Notes: a model not told the origin generated them from the sequence alone. A DNA stretch of 64,000 nt from Spirometra erinaceieuropaei (GCA_902702965.1 CACRXP010000091.1:1436805-1500804), one strand, 5' to 3'; positions 43,120 to 53,990 are shown, counted from the stretch's first letter. Translations and numbers: made by a program.

Positions 43120-44450
43120 AATTCCTGCAAGCTCTCTTGGCGACAGCACAGAAGATGGACAATCTGGTTGTCCTTAGTGACTTCGGTGCCCGCGTATTCG
43201 CAGATGAAACTGCTTGGGAAGGGGTGTTTGATTACCATAGGATCCGTAACTGTATCAGCAATAGCTTTTTTTCACCTGTAGGTCTGCACGCAACACACCA
43301 ACCAACACTTTCTTCGCCAGTGTCACTAGCCATTGCCGGACTACGTCCTCGTTCATAGGAGTGATGTCAGCGTAACGTGCTAGTTACCAGTGGATGTCTT
43401 ATGCCCACTTCTGGACGGACCACCATCTTGTCATCCTCAAGTTGAGACTACGAGTGAATCCTCGCAGACGACCACGAGTTAATTCGTTATTGGGCAAGTC
43501 AACTACTGCGCCACGCGATACTGCTGGTAGTCTATTGAATTTAGGCAGCTGCATGAATTCTTATCTGTAGCAACTGCAAGTCTTGGTGGCGCTATCCCAT
43601 ATCAAGACCCAGTGGGGAGATCTACGGGATATCGTCCAGGTCACGGCATATGAAGGCCATTGGTCGCGATTTCTTCAGTACCAGGATCGGTTTCACTGCA
43701 CTAACATGAAAATCTGCGACCTGGTTTCTGAGAAGAACAGGCTACAAACGATCTGCAAGAGAGTCACCAATAAAGCCGCGCATTCCCACTGCTGGAGGCC
43801 TAGTTCCCTAGTAGGAAGGGTATGTCTACTCGATATCGGGTATATATCGATTTTTCGAGATACGGGCGGCGAATGAACGGAGAATTTGACTGGTCGATGT
43901 ATATCGACTCTATATTGATTTTTCGAGATACACGGAAACCGACGCAAGCGGCAGGTGTGGCTTTTAATCTGCCAAATAACCTTACACTATACCCCTATAC
44001 TGCTCAGTTTTATCGAATTCCCCACTTATTAACCCAAATGACAATCGCATTTTAATTGCCCGTTCACTAATACGCCTCGCAGGCTTCATCGGACGTGTAA
44101 ATCTCTTTAAGACTGTAAATTTTGAAAATTTTATTGAAAACAACGTAGTAAAAAATATCTACATATATTTAATGCAGTTCATCTTAGCTGCCGTGGCTAT
44201 GATAAATATTCCCCAAGCCTAGGGGACGAGTTGACCTGGATGGGCCAGGCATCCCTTCCAAAAAGCAAATATAAATATATGAAATATTCACCAAATCACC
44301 TATCACATGGTTGATGTCCGATATAATCCTTTTGAACACTTTTTCCAAAACAGTCCAATGACTGTTTCAGTCGCCTCGTTAAAGCGGACTCTAGCTGGGA
44401 CAGAGTAGCATTTCCAGTGCAGTTGCAGGACGCAAAGACTTCTGAGTTTG
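43120..44450. other. No supported gene
   Basis: The frame 43583-43876 has plausible composition (TQWGDLRDIVQVTAYEGHWS) but a non-ATG start and no clear splice sites. A short direct repeat, GATTTTTCGAGATAC, occurs at about 43848 and 43917. Nothing else is recognisable. Confidence 0.3.
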
Positions 44451-44462
44451 ACGAAGTGACGT

Positions 44463-44526
44463 CCCTGCCAGCACATTGCCCCTTCATAGGCGGGGCTGGA
44501 AGGGGCTGGATGGGGCCAGAGCCCCG
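44463..44526. repeat. Partial tandem copy of the palindrome's outer end
   Basis: CCCTGCCAGCACATTGCCCC and the following GC-rich motifs repeat the first ~60 bp of the left unit. Confidence 0.75.
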
Positions 44527-45641
44527 CCTGCCAGCACATGGCTCCTTCATAGGCGGGGCTGGAGGGGGCTGGGCGGGGCCAGAGCCCCCTCTGGATTGAA
44601 GCCTTTTGAAGCGTATTTGCATCGAAAGATATGTTCCAAAAGCACCACTTATTGTACCTTCTTTGGAATTTAAAGGAGCTAATTTATCAAAATTGGCTTA
44701 TAAACCATGGAGAAAGCATCCGTTTACGCCCACTGAATGTAGCTGCGGATGAGCACAATATATTGAGGTTTTGTTTAAGTCCCTCATTGCTCAAACTCTT
44801 ATTTGTCCACCGGTTTACAATCTGTGTGTTATTAATTCGTATATTTGACAATGGGGACGATATTTTAAAGTGGTGCCAAAAGTGGGCTGGGATGTGGCGT
44901 CCCCTGCGCATTTTTTTTCGCTGGCGGGGCTAGGCGGGGCTATCGCGTTGCATGCCCCGCCACAGCCCCCTCCACAGCCCCGCCTAGCCCCCTCATAGCC
45001 CCCTCTAGCCCCGCCATTATTGAGGGGGCCAGGCGGGGCTAGGCGGGGCTGGTGCTGGCAGGGAAGATAAATAGGGTTACAACCCGTAAGCATGTATTAC
45101 GAACCCCTGCCAGCACCAGCCCCGCCTAGCCCCGCCTGGCCCCCTCAATAATGGCGGGGCTAGAGGGGGCTATGAGGGGGCTAGGCGGGGCTGTGGAGGG
45201 GGCTGTGGCGGGGCATGCAACGCGATAGCCCCGCCTAGCCCCGCCAGCGAAAAAAATGCGCAGGGGACGCCACATCCCAGCCCACTTTTGGCACCACTTT
45301 AAAATATCGTCCCCATTGTCAAATATACGAATTAATAACACACAGATTGTAAACCGGTGGACAAATAAGAGTTTGAGCAATGAGGGACTTAAACAAAACC
45401 TCAATATATTGTGCTCATCCGCAGCTACATTCAGTGGGCGTAAACGGATGCTTTCTCCATGGTTTATAAGCCAATTTTGATAAATTAGCTCCTTTAAATT
45501 CCAAAGAAGGTACAATAAGTGGTGCTTTTGGAACATATCTTTCGATGCAAATACGCTTCAAAAGGCTTCAATCCAGAGGGGGCTCTGGCCCCGCCCAGCC
45601 CCCTCCAGCCCCGCCTATGAAGGGGCCATGTGCTGGCAGGG
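44527..45641. mobile_element. 1.1 kb near-perfect palindrome made of two inverted TIR units
   Basis: Left unit 44527-45063 and right unit 45105-45641 are inverted copies with very few differences seen (for example an 8-T versus 7-A run and one base near the outer end), separated by 41 bp. Each unit is itself bounded by CCTGCCAGCAC inverted repeats. Inside the ends are clusters of GGCGGGGCT and AGCCCCGCC. Both units contain the same open frame (44631-44933 plus, 45126-45536 minus), starting MFQKHHLLYLLWNLKELIYQ. No transposase is present. Confidence 0.85.
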
Positions 45642-45649
45642 CCGCCAGT

Positions 45650-45849
45650 TCACGTCTGAAGTCGTTGTACAATAATCGCACGTTTAGCTGTCTCATGCAA
45701 CAGCGACTGTGGTAGATGCAGAACGACCGGCTGACTCGCAGGGCTAGGGAGATCCATAAATGCGTTGACCGTGGTGAGATAAAGAATTTCTTCTTGGCCA
45801 TAAAGATAGTGGACGTTCCACAAGCCAGTGGGACTGCGCTTCTGCACAT
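45650..45849 (-). CDS. Terminal-exon candidate with SOCS-box-like end
   Basis: On the minus strand an AG acceptor (GCATCATCATAG) ends at 45850, and a frame then runs two bases plus 65 codons to a TGA at 45650. It reads QKRSPTGLWNVHYLYGQEEI, later PASQPVVLHLPQSLLHETAK, then RAIIVQRLQT. The LPxSL...xAkrAI pattern resembles a SOCS box, which recruits elongin in ubiquitin ligases and sits at protein C-termini. The match is short and unverified. The palindromic element lies within 10 bp of the stop codon. Confidence 0.35.
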
Positions 45850-46169
45850 CTATGATGATGCAATCCTCTTGATGGAGAAGTCACAAATGCCGGATTGCTG
45901 AGTTGCGCACAATAATAATAGGGTGTAGGACCCTCAAGTAGATGGTGTTTTCAAAAATATGCCCTAAAATGCAGTTTGACTGTAAACATAACTTATTATT
46001 CACCGTTATTATTGGTTGAAATATCCTCCCCTTCCTGACTAAATGTAAACATACAAATGGTGCTTTATTCATTTTTCGTTATCTTTTGAAAATTGTTTAT
46101 TTATTTTTTAATTATTGCGTTCACTCTCCTTGCCAAAAGATGGTGTACGATAAGACTTTTGGCAGAAAT

Positions 46170-46357
46170 TTATCTACTTTCTGTGTCTTCTTGCTCTCCG
46201 TCCTGTGTGTTGCCACGCCCGTAAGACTCCCTCTGCCAATATTCAACGTATGACACGGTCCACAGGCCAGCGGTCTTACACCTATCGTTGCCTTGCGCAC
46301 CTCGGGGCATCCTCAACCAACAGCCCACATCCTCAGACGAATTCACCAGCAGGCTCC
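46170..46357 (-). CDS. Exon candidate, unrecognised
   Basis: A good acceptor (GTTTCTTCCCATTCTAG, minus strand) is followed by two bases and 61 codons to a TAA: SLLVNSSEDVGCWLRMPRGA, DRCKTAGLWTVSYVEYW, then a charged end DGEQEDTESR. It may belong with 45650-45849, but no donor gives a matching phase convincingly. One option, GTGTAAG at about 46288, would leave phase 2. Confidence 0.35.
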
Positions 46358-46489
46358 CTAGAATGGGAAGAAACGTCAATCTTGGTCATTCACATTGCCG
46401 TCCAAAAATAATTGTATAGCAACTGTCACGTGGAAAAAAAGTAAGATTAGACTCAATTCCGATCTAATGCTTTAAGTTTAACAACCCAC

Positions 46490-48745
46490 AAATGATGGAA
46501 AAGCCTACATTTCTGTTTCAAGAGCTAAGCCAACAAGAACACATCCTTCAAGACCTCAAGAAAGACATCACTTTGCACATCTACAAACGCAAGGGGAACC
46601 GGTAAATCTATGATAACCACAGAGGCACCACTCTTCTCAATATCGAAAGAGAATTTACGTCTGTGTTCTACTCAATCTCTTAAAAGCATCTTAGGAAGGG
46701 ATTTCTTCCAGAAAAGCAGTACGGATTCAGAAAACGCCATGGAAACTGGGACATGATTTCAGTTGTTCCTTAACCGCAATAGAAATGTTAACAGTGGGGA
46801 CCAGGCTCAAAATCACATTTGACGATCTGTAGAAGGCTTTCGACACGATGGGCCTTGATGGTCTCTAAAGAATCAAGCCGAAATGTGGATGTCCGAAACG
46901 TGTTACACAAGTGGTAAGACAATCACTCGACGGGAGGATAGCGTGCGTCAGGGACATTGAGTTCGTCTCTAAAGCTTTTGTAGTAACAAACAGCATAAAG
47001 TAGGGTCATGTGTTCACTCCCACCCTCTTTAGTCTCACGTTCTCAGCTATACTTATGGGTACATACTGTGAAGAACAGCCGCCGATCGGCATCAATCACT
47101 GAGCCGACGGAAAATTGCTCAACATTCATTGGATGAAAGCATTTCTGAGAGCATCCAGGGCTGGCGGCAACTGCCCATTATACGCGGAGGAGTGCGCGCT
47201 AAACACTGTAGCAGAAGGGGAAATGCAGCAGAGTATGGATCTCTTCGCCTCCGGCTGCTCCAACTTCAGCCTAGTCATCCCCACAACGAATGCAGTGGTC
47301 ATGCGTCAGTTAGCATAAAGTGTTTAATACAGCAAGCTCCGGATTGGTGTCAAATGACCTCGCCTGGCAGCCATGAAGAAATTCGCATTCATTGGAAGTA
47401 ACATTTCATGGATCATCAAGATCTATGACGAAGTCGCCAATCGAATCTCCAAGGCCAACTCAGCTTATGACCGGTTACAGATCTCCATCCGAAATTATTG
47501 CGCATTATCCTCAACACAAAACTGCGGGTGCATCGAGTTGTCGTGCTAACAACGATTATTTGTGGGACAGAGATATGAACAATCAACGAGAAGAAAGCAT
47601 GGTTACTCAACAGTATTCTTCCAAGCTGGTTGAGCTGAATCAAAAATACGATTGTGCATGGCATTACTCCTGAGAAGGATGTCATGAAAACTGCCGGGAA
47701 CTACAGTATCCACGCCCTCCTGGGGCAGATACAGCTGAGATGGGGAGGCCGCGGAGTGGGCACATATGGCGTGCGCCCTTTCAAACAACTAATTAGCATC
47801 GGCGTTGCATGGGCACTAGCATGCAAGGAGGATAGAAAAGAGTCATTACAAGCATATTCTCAAGATCTCCCTCAAACACCCCCAACTCAAACTTGAGGTC
47901 TGGAAGCACCTCGCTCGGAATCGACAGGGGCGATGCACTGCCACAAAGGCTAGCAAACATATTGGAAACCAACTGCACAAAAGCTGTCAGAGCAAAGATG
48001 GAGGCACCAATGGCGTAAACATCTAAATTCTGTCATCTTGGCCGCACTGTCAACGGGCATTCCGGGCGCGGACAGACCTCATTGGACATCTCCAGACCAA
48101 ATGTATTATCAACCGGGTCAATGCTCCCCGCATCTCAGAGCACACCTCTATTACCACCAATGAGGACGCTCCTACTATCCTGCAAAACATCGCCAGTGGT
48201 GAGCCCTACACCTGCAATGTGGACACAGTTCCAATCTGTTCCCAGTTCAACCCCACCATCAAATCATGCTGTAAGCAAAACCACCACCTCAGTAGCCACA
48301 GTGCCATCCTGTCCGCACTGTAATCGTTCAACTGAATCACGCATGGGCTTGGTCGGCCACTAGACAATTCCCTTCACTGAGGGCGGTGAGCCAGTATCCG
48401 GAGCTCTGACATACACTCATCAAGCGCACCTCAACTGTCCATACTATTCCAAGACATTCAGATGGACCTTTTCGACTGTATGGACATACATCACAGCAGG
48501 ATCGTCCGCAGTGTTACCACACACCCGAAACCTCTTCTTCCGCTGGCATTATCAACTTTATCACCACCAGTATCTCTACTACTAACAGCATCGCCTTCAC
48601 GACTGGATTCGTTGCCAAACTCTCATCCAACCCGGACATGCACCCATCGATTCCACCTCAGCTGCCCAGACTGTCCCAAAACACTTTGGCATCGCATCTG
48701 TCTATTTGGCCATATACTTCTCCTTGACGGTTTTCATTGAGATAC
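46490..48745 (+). pseudogene. RTE-like LINE with C2H2 finger tail
   Basis: Plus-strand blocks, separated by stops and shifts, follow RTE/endonuclease-reverse-transcriptase order: EHILQDLKKDITLHIYKRKG and NHRGTTLLNIE near 46540-46660, PEKQYGFRKRHGNWDMIS near 46705, ECALNTVAEGEMQQSMDLFA near 47185 (beside the expected ADD position), VIPTTNAVV near 47277. The thumb and C-terminal blocks follow, with zinc fingers CPHCNRSTESRMGLVGH near 48315 and CPDCPKTLWHR near 48665. RTE-type LINEs are common in flatworms. This copy cannot be active. Confidence 0.75.
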
Positions 48746-48749
48746 CGCA

Positions 48750-49320
48750 GTCGGGATCCCACCAGCACACCTTGCCCTACTTGCCGATACACATCCATTA
48801 TCTGCTTATGAACTTCCTCCACACTACTCCCACATACTAGATCCAAGGCTGGGAATAGTAAAAGTGTCCGCTGGACTTCGTTTCCGTTCCAAGATATCGT
48901 CAGTCCCATGAATTCCAGACATCCTTTTGCCAATATCGAGCATTTGGGCCCTTCGTTTTTTGCAGAATATGCAACTAATGCCAATAGCACTGCTTGTTCT
49001 GCTAAAGATTTTGATCAGCTTCAAAATGATATTTTTTATTTACCCCTGAAACTGTTAATGAGTTCGTTTGTGGACCTATTGGAACAATAATTTGCGATAG
49101 CTGAGTGCGAATAAGACATAGATAACTTTCTCCCATAATAGTTTTATGCCCCTGTATGTCTTTGGAGGCCCTAACATAATTCTGCAGAGTTGTGGTTTCG
49201 GCTTAATGGTTGCGCATGCTAAATAACTGCACCCACTCAAGCGCAATACCTCTTTAAGTGTTACCTGCTTCTCTTTGGTAGAAGTTGAATGCAGTCTATC
49301 GTGAGAGGATATGACGTGAG
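48750..49320. other. No recognisable gene
   Basis: Short frames on both strands without support. Confidence 0.35.
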
Positions 49321-49327
49321 AATTCTG

Positions 49328-49409
49328 CCTCGTAGCTCAAGTGGTTATAGCGTTGGCTATACTAAGGCCTTCCCCTTACTGCGTGGGCTCGAATCCCACC
49401 GAGGCGCCG
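49328..49409 (+). repeat. tRNA-like sequence (SINE head or tRNA pseudogene)
   Basis: Pol III promoter boxes are clear: A box TAGCTCAAGTGG and B box GGCTCGAATCC. The acceptor (GCCTCG/CGAGGC) and T arm (GTGGG/CCCAC) pair. The anticodon stem does not pair properly (TTGGC against AGGCC) and the variable region is long. I therefore treat it as a tRNA-derived repeat head rather than a functional tRNA. Confidence 0.5.
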
Positions 49410-49517
49410 AGTTTTTCCCAGTTGGGTCAATATGAATTCTTCAAAATTTGCCAAAATATCTATGAATTCTGCCGAAGATTAGATAGTTCTGTCTCTCTGG
49501 ACTTCATGTCCACATAG

Positions 49518-49661
49518 AGAAAGTTAAAGAGGTTACGACATCTCTTGCCGATTTGCTATTGCCTACCGTTTTCTTCAACGAAACTTTTTCTCCGTCCGCC
49601 ATATCCTCGCTCTTTCTTGATCTAATAAATACCGCAGGAAAATCGATTGTAGTCTGTGTTG
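49518..49661 (+). CDS. Exon candidate (144 bp)
   Basis: Acceptor TCTGTCTCTCTGGACTTC...ACATAG ends at 49517; a donor GTAAAT lies at 49662. Two bases plus 47 codons are open: KVKEVTTSLADLLLPTVFFN, ETFSPSAISSLFLDLINTAG, KSIVVCV. If the donor is not used, the frame continues to a TGA at 49718. The mix of hydrophobic and charged residues looks like a globular domain. It could belong to the plus-strand gene that includes 42099, if the missing donor there leaves phase 1. Family unknown. Confidence 0.35.
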
Positions 49662-49908
49662 GTAAATGCCTGTTCAATGAAAGCCATTTTGCAGTTGCAT
49701 TCTTGCCCACCTACCAGTGACTTCAAACAAATGTAAACGAGTGCCTAGTCCGAAGGCAGGGCCCAATGCAGTTGCTGGCCCTCCAGAATCGATGGAGTTC
49801 AGTCCTGTATGAAACGTCTCCCTCCGAGATCACCCACTACACACCCAAACATATCACATTTCCAGATAGCCTCCAAAGACTTATAGCAAAGCATGTAAGC
49901 CCACTATG

Positions 49909-50445
49909 CTAACATTCTAGCCTATAAATGGACTTCCGCCTCCAAATGAAACAGTAAATGTCCCTACACAGTCGTATGTTTACTGGAATTACAACATGAA
50001 TGCTTGTCTGCAACATGTGAACGCTCCTGTTCTTCACTGCCACATCGACTGGAATACGTTGCGGTGTCCCACACATGGTTACCAAAGCAAACTCAGCTAG
50101 TTTGTAATAGTGCTCGGCTCCCCATTCTATCATCTCCTTCTCAAAATCCCATATCTCCAAGTTCAAATCGGGTGCTGCCCATACTGATGCATCATTTACA
50201 GAACCAGACGGAAGCATCCAATCCCTATATTCTGTCGACAATTGGTCATGAAATGAGTAGGTTTCCGCCTCTCTGAACCACGAAGTTCTTTTCCTCGAAC
50301 ATTCCGCTGTAAATGTCAGGTCGTTTCTAAGTAAGATGTCTTTGGTTCGAACTATTTTGTTTACCTGTACAGATACTGCTCTTGAAACTGAGACTGGGAC
50401 AATTTCTTTCGCAACTGGCTCCAAACTCCTTATCAGCGGCAACAC
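49909..50445 (-). CDS. Long minus-strand exon candidate, unrecognised
   Basis: This 178-codon open frame has strong protein character: AECSRKRTSWFREAETYSFH, TEYRDWMLPSGSVNDASVWA, EIWDFEKEMIEWGAEHYYKL and FALVTMCGTPQRIPVDVAVK. It is not a copy of any repeat detected here; repeat R340 ends about 45 bp upstream. The first codon listed is not ATG, and acceptor-like sites occur inside it (for example AAATTGTCCCAG, minus strand). A donor-like CCA|GTAAAC lies near 49985. It is probably an internal exon of about 400 bp. I do not recognise the family. Confidence 0.45.
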   Translation of the reverse strand: MLPLIRSLEPVAKEIVPVSVSRAVSVQVNKIVRTKDILLRNDLTFTAECSRKRTSWFREAETYSFHDQLSTEYRDWMLPSGSVNDASVWAAPDLNLEIWDFEKEMIEWGAEHYYKLAEFALVTMCGTPQRIPVDVAVKNRSVHMLQTSIHVVIPVNIRLCRDIYCFIWRRKSIYRLEC

Positions 50446-50489
50446 CTACATTTGAATTGATCCCCAAGGCAGTCGTGGTGGGGGGGAGC

Positions 50490-50832
50490 GGGGGAGGGCA
50501 GTTGTAGCCGTGCGAATCGAGCACCCATATTTCTGCCGCTGGACAATCCAAGTCTTTTGCCGTAAATGTAGCTACCGAATTCAAGTTGCTTTAAGTATTC
50601 TTTATTCGTTGTTTATGTTTGTTGAGCACTCAAATTTAATGACGACTTTGACGTTTTTTCTCGCAGACGATTCATACCGCGGCCGATTTAAGCTAAATTG
50701 CCATCTAACTGCAGGCGATTCGATTCTCTCTGACATTTACCGACATTCACATTACGGTCTTAGATGGTTAGAAATCATGCTCGATGCAATGACCGCATAC
50801 ATGTAGAGTCAATAATACCGATTTTCCTACTC
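50490..50832 (-). repeat. Repeat family R340, minus copy
   Basis: Reverse complement of 33163-33508, including ATTCGATTCTCTCTGACATT at its far side in place of the plus copy's equivalent. No coding capacity. Confidence 0.75.
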
Positions 50833-51075
50833 AATACTTAATCCTTTCCCTTAGCAACTACATACTTTTGTCAACTTCATTAGCAGACTCCATTAAAGGC
50901 TTTAGCAGTTCATGGTTGTTTATGCGCTAGATTATGACAAGCATACTGTCCATTTAGAAAAGTGTAAAGTTTATTCTGAGATTTTCATCCGCCCGTTTGG
51001 AGGATCAACAGTCACACCATAAGTCCAACGGCTGGACTGGCGCCTTCCTCGATTCAGAGACCAATCGTGAGGAAG

Positions 51076-51160
51076 GAGACATGATCGCTGGGAGAAAATT
51101 TTTATTCGCCTGACGTTTCAAGTTCCTGCTCGAACCCATCATCAGGGACAATAGCAGATA
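51076..51160 (-). repeat. PLE-A 3' tail fragment
   Basis: GAGACATGATCGCTGGGAGA and CGCCTGACGTTTCAAG, with CATCATCAGGGACAATAGCA, match the tails at 40036 and 33659. Confidence 0.7.
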
Positions 51161-51479
51161 CGTAAGATTTTCAGCTCCACTTTCGAAGGCGTGACCATTC
51201 CGAGTTCATTCAAAGAATGCGCATTCCCCCAAGTATGACCGTTTTGCATCATTCGACAATTTCGGCCAAAAGCGTCCTCCCAGTTGCTTCGAAGTTCGTA
51301 GGAACCCTGATCCAAGATAAACATTTTGTGCCATTAACCAGTGACTTTCGCTGCGGATCCTGTAACAGGCGCTACCCCTCTCTCTCTTTCACCATGTTTT
51401 GAGATCTCTGGACGATGGTTTCGCTCTTTACATATTTTGCCTCGATTTCACTAATGCATTTGATCACATGGATGACTTT

Positions 51480-53075
51480 CTCTTTCTCTAGAAGATTTTA
51501 TCCAGTGGAAGGGGAGGAAACTTGTAAATTTCATTCAGCTTATCTGGACTCTCGCACACAGCGACTTCTGATTTCCAGTGTTACTCCCGGCCACATATGT
51601 GTGGGAGGTGAGTACTGGACCTCACCTGATCTTGCTCCGCCTCCTTTTCAAAGAAGAGACAGGCGTATTTGAGAATCGTAGGCTCTATATGCATGCAGAC
51701 GATCTGACAGCTGCCTATGGGTACAGGTCGGCAGATTGTGACATCGGACTTCAGCATATAAAAACAACCTATAGGCTTTTGCCCAGCGCTGCCTTTCCCA
51801 CAAATGTTCGCACAAATGTTCAGTTATGATGGCCACCACAGGCCTCAAGTGCGCATTGACGACCAGCACATAAATGCAGCGGGAATTAGTAGGAGCCCGT
51901 TGGCTTAAATCCGTTGGTTCAAATCCTTTGAAGTATTGCGTGCCTAGTGTCTCAAAAGCACGTAAAAGGAGCGAACTTATCCTCCTGAGTTTTGCAACTA
52001 ACGACGTCAGAACTCACATGTATGAATGGTATTTTAGACTGAACTAATATACTGTTCATCTTTGGAGAGGGGGTACCGACAAAAACAAGTGAGACGGAAA
52101 TGGCCATCTCAGGCTAATAAGCCGGCGTCAATCAATCATATAAAGCCATGGGTATTTCGAGGCATCTAAGATTCAATTTTTATTTCATACCAACTGCTAA
52201 CCGGCAGAAAACTAAATCTGTCCAATGTTTATTATCTATAAATTAAAGTCTGATCTATCAGAAACATTGTTGTATTGCGCACCTTGATTCTTTATGGCTT
52301 CGCCGATTGCAAAAGCGCCTACGTTTGTCATTTAAGCCATTCAGTTGCCGTGCTTTCAATCTACTGCTACACTACCTTGAAGCATCTTGAGCACTCTCCA
52401 TGCGGTAGTCACCACGTGATGAGTTCATTTCTTTCTCTGGAGCACACAGTCAAATATACTGACATCCCTTCTGTTAATGCGATTGATACCCGGAATAAAT
52501 CATCCAGAAACGTAAAAAACCTACGAAGTCATTATTTGTGCAAAAGAACTACCACTTGTTTTCTGTACGCCGAGCAATCCTGGGTGCCAAATTCACTGAC
52601 TTCGCCTTCTGTGGTGAAAGGTTTCGTGGTCCTTAGCTCTTCTGCCTGGTCTTATGTCGATGGGGACGTCGCAGACGCCGCAGTCTGTCACCTAACCAAC
52701 AAAGTATTCAGTCGCTGGTGAACCATTTTTCACCCTTCCATTGATAGTTTGATTCACTCTCTGTTCACGTAGCATGCGGCATTCGGTTTTTTTCACTATC
52801 ATAAATTCCTGTGCTGGGGTCGCTATCATTTGAGGGATTGCAGTGTTTTCTCCCGAATACTCCCAATAGTCGGGTAAATTCTTATTACTGATAGCCCGAC
52901 TACATTTACACCCTCACTTCAGAAGTTTTTTCACTGTCTGCTCGATCAATGGTGCATATTTATTCGGAGAAGTTCAGGTACATGACCTCGCTGAGAGAAC
53001 GGGGGCCAAGGTCACCCATAATACGGGGTTGGTGGTAATATAGTTTTCATGGGTGATGCAAACGAAACTGACAGT
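51480..53075 (+). pseudogene. LINE family C, plus copy with internal interruption
   Basis: RT blocks include YLDSRTQRLLISSVT near 51525 and RRLYMHADDLTAAYGYRSAD near 51685, matching YADDLKAAYRYKPAD of the 57742-58782 copy. Sequence related to the thumb runs to about 52058. A fragment resembling the 24.8 kb hairpin follows (52076-52150). LINE 3' sequence resumes at 52240, where the frame 52275-52721 holds TVKYTDIPSVNAIDTRNKSS. The 3' UTR is shared with 32340-33065. Confidence 0.7.
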
Positions 53076-53084
53076 GTACTCCGT

Positions 53085-53335
53085 GAACCAGGGGGCGTGG
53101 TGGTACGCCAAGGTGCGGGTTTTCGCAGTTCTAACCGCCTGTCCCCTCTCCTGCCTCCGGTCTTATCGAATCTCTCTCGACATCGGGCCCAGGTAGCGAA
53201 AGGGAAGAGACTGCGGTAGATTCAGCTCTATTCCGCTATCACTATAAAATAAATCATTCGTAAATCACCGTCCCTGCTCCAATTCTGCTGTGGAGCACAC
53301 GGTAAACATCAGCGGTCACGACGGTCGAACTGTCG
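53085..53335 (+). repeat. SINE-like repeat, copy D
   Basis: ACCAGGGGGCGTGGTGGTAC, GACATCGGGCCCAGG and TGTGGAGCACACGGTAAACA match the family. Confidence 0.65.
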
Positions 53336-53734
53336 TTGGGGGGTGCGTGGTGGCGGCGTCTGTTCTGTGATGGTTTGCCGCAGATTGGAATGACCACTGT
53401 GGTTTTGTTAAGCTGTCGTATTTCTGCTACACTTAAGCGTTTTGCGCGTGACAGTTTGGATGAAAATGAGAGGTGAACGTTCAGGCGTGTGCAAACGGGA
53501 ACATAACCTGACTCATGCGTGTGGCTATTTTCGGTCCCCTGTATCGATCTATAGTCCACCTGTCTGCGGGTCCTTTAACTAACTAGAATATAGCCGACCT
53601 GAGTATAGTATGGGCGTAGTTTAAATGCCAGCTCAGCAGATATTTGTGGCGTCTCTAAAAACAGATGTTGGCGATAGGCAGCCGTTTCTGGTCAACAAAT
53701 CCCAGCATCATTTTATAACTAATAATATTTTTAA

Positions 53735-53990
53735 GGTTACAGGATGCCATACTAGCGGCATAGGTGCTAATTAAAAGCCCAGACACGTTTTTCGTCGATA
53801 TTCTGCCGCTGCATGACACAGCTGCAAGGATTTTGGTTCATCAATGCGTCCCCAACATTCCCCGTCTGCATTCTGGCAGATACTCCAGTCTGGAAATAAA
53901 AACACGTACGGGCTGCGCCTAAAGACCCTAAATGAAACTGGTTTACTCCAAGTTAGCATTTAATTTCGGAGGAAATTAAAAGGCAACAGC
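53735..53990. repeat. Dispersed repeat family R2, third copy
   Basis: The left half (CATACTAGCGGCATAGGTGC, CGTCGATATTCTGCCG) is in plus orientation and is followed by the right half in reverse (TTTACTCCAAGTTAGC). Confidence 0.6.

Noticed and set aside
45126..45536. 136-codon frame in the right arm of the palindrome
   Set aside because: The identical frame exists in the left arm (44631-44933) but ends differently because of a one-base change in a homopolymer. There is no recognisable domain and it is contained in a repeat. It is kept only as part of the palindrome entry.
49328..49409. Functional tRNA gene
   Set aside because: The anticodon stem does not pair and the variable loop is too long for the likely class, so a tRNA-derived repeat is more probable.
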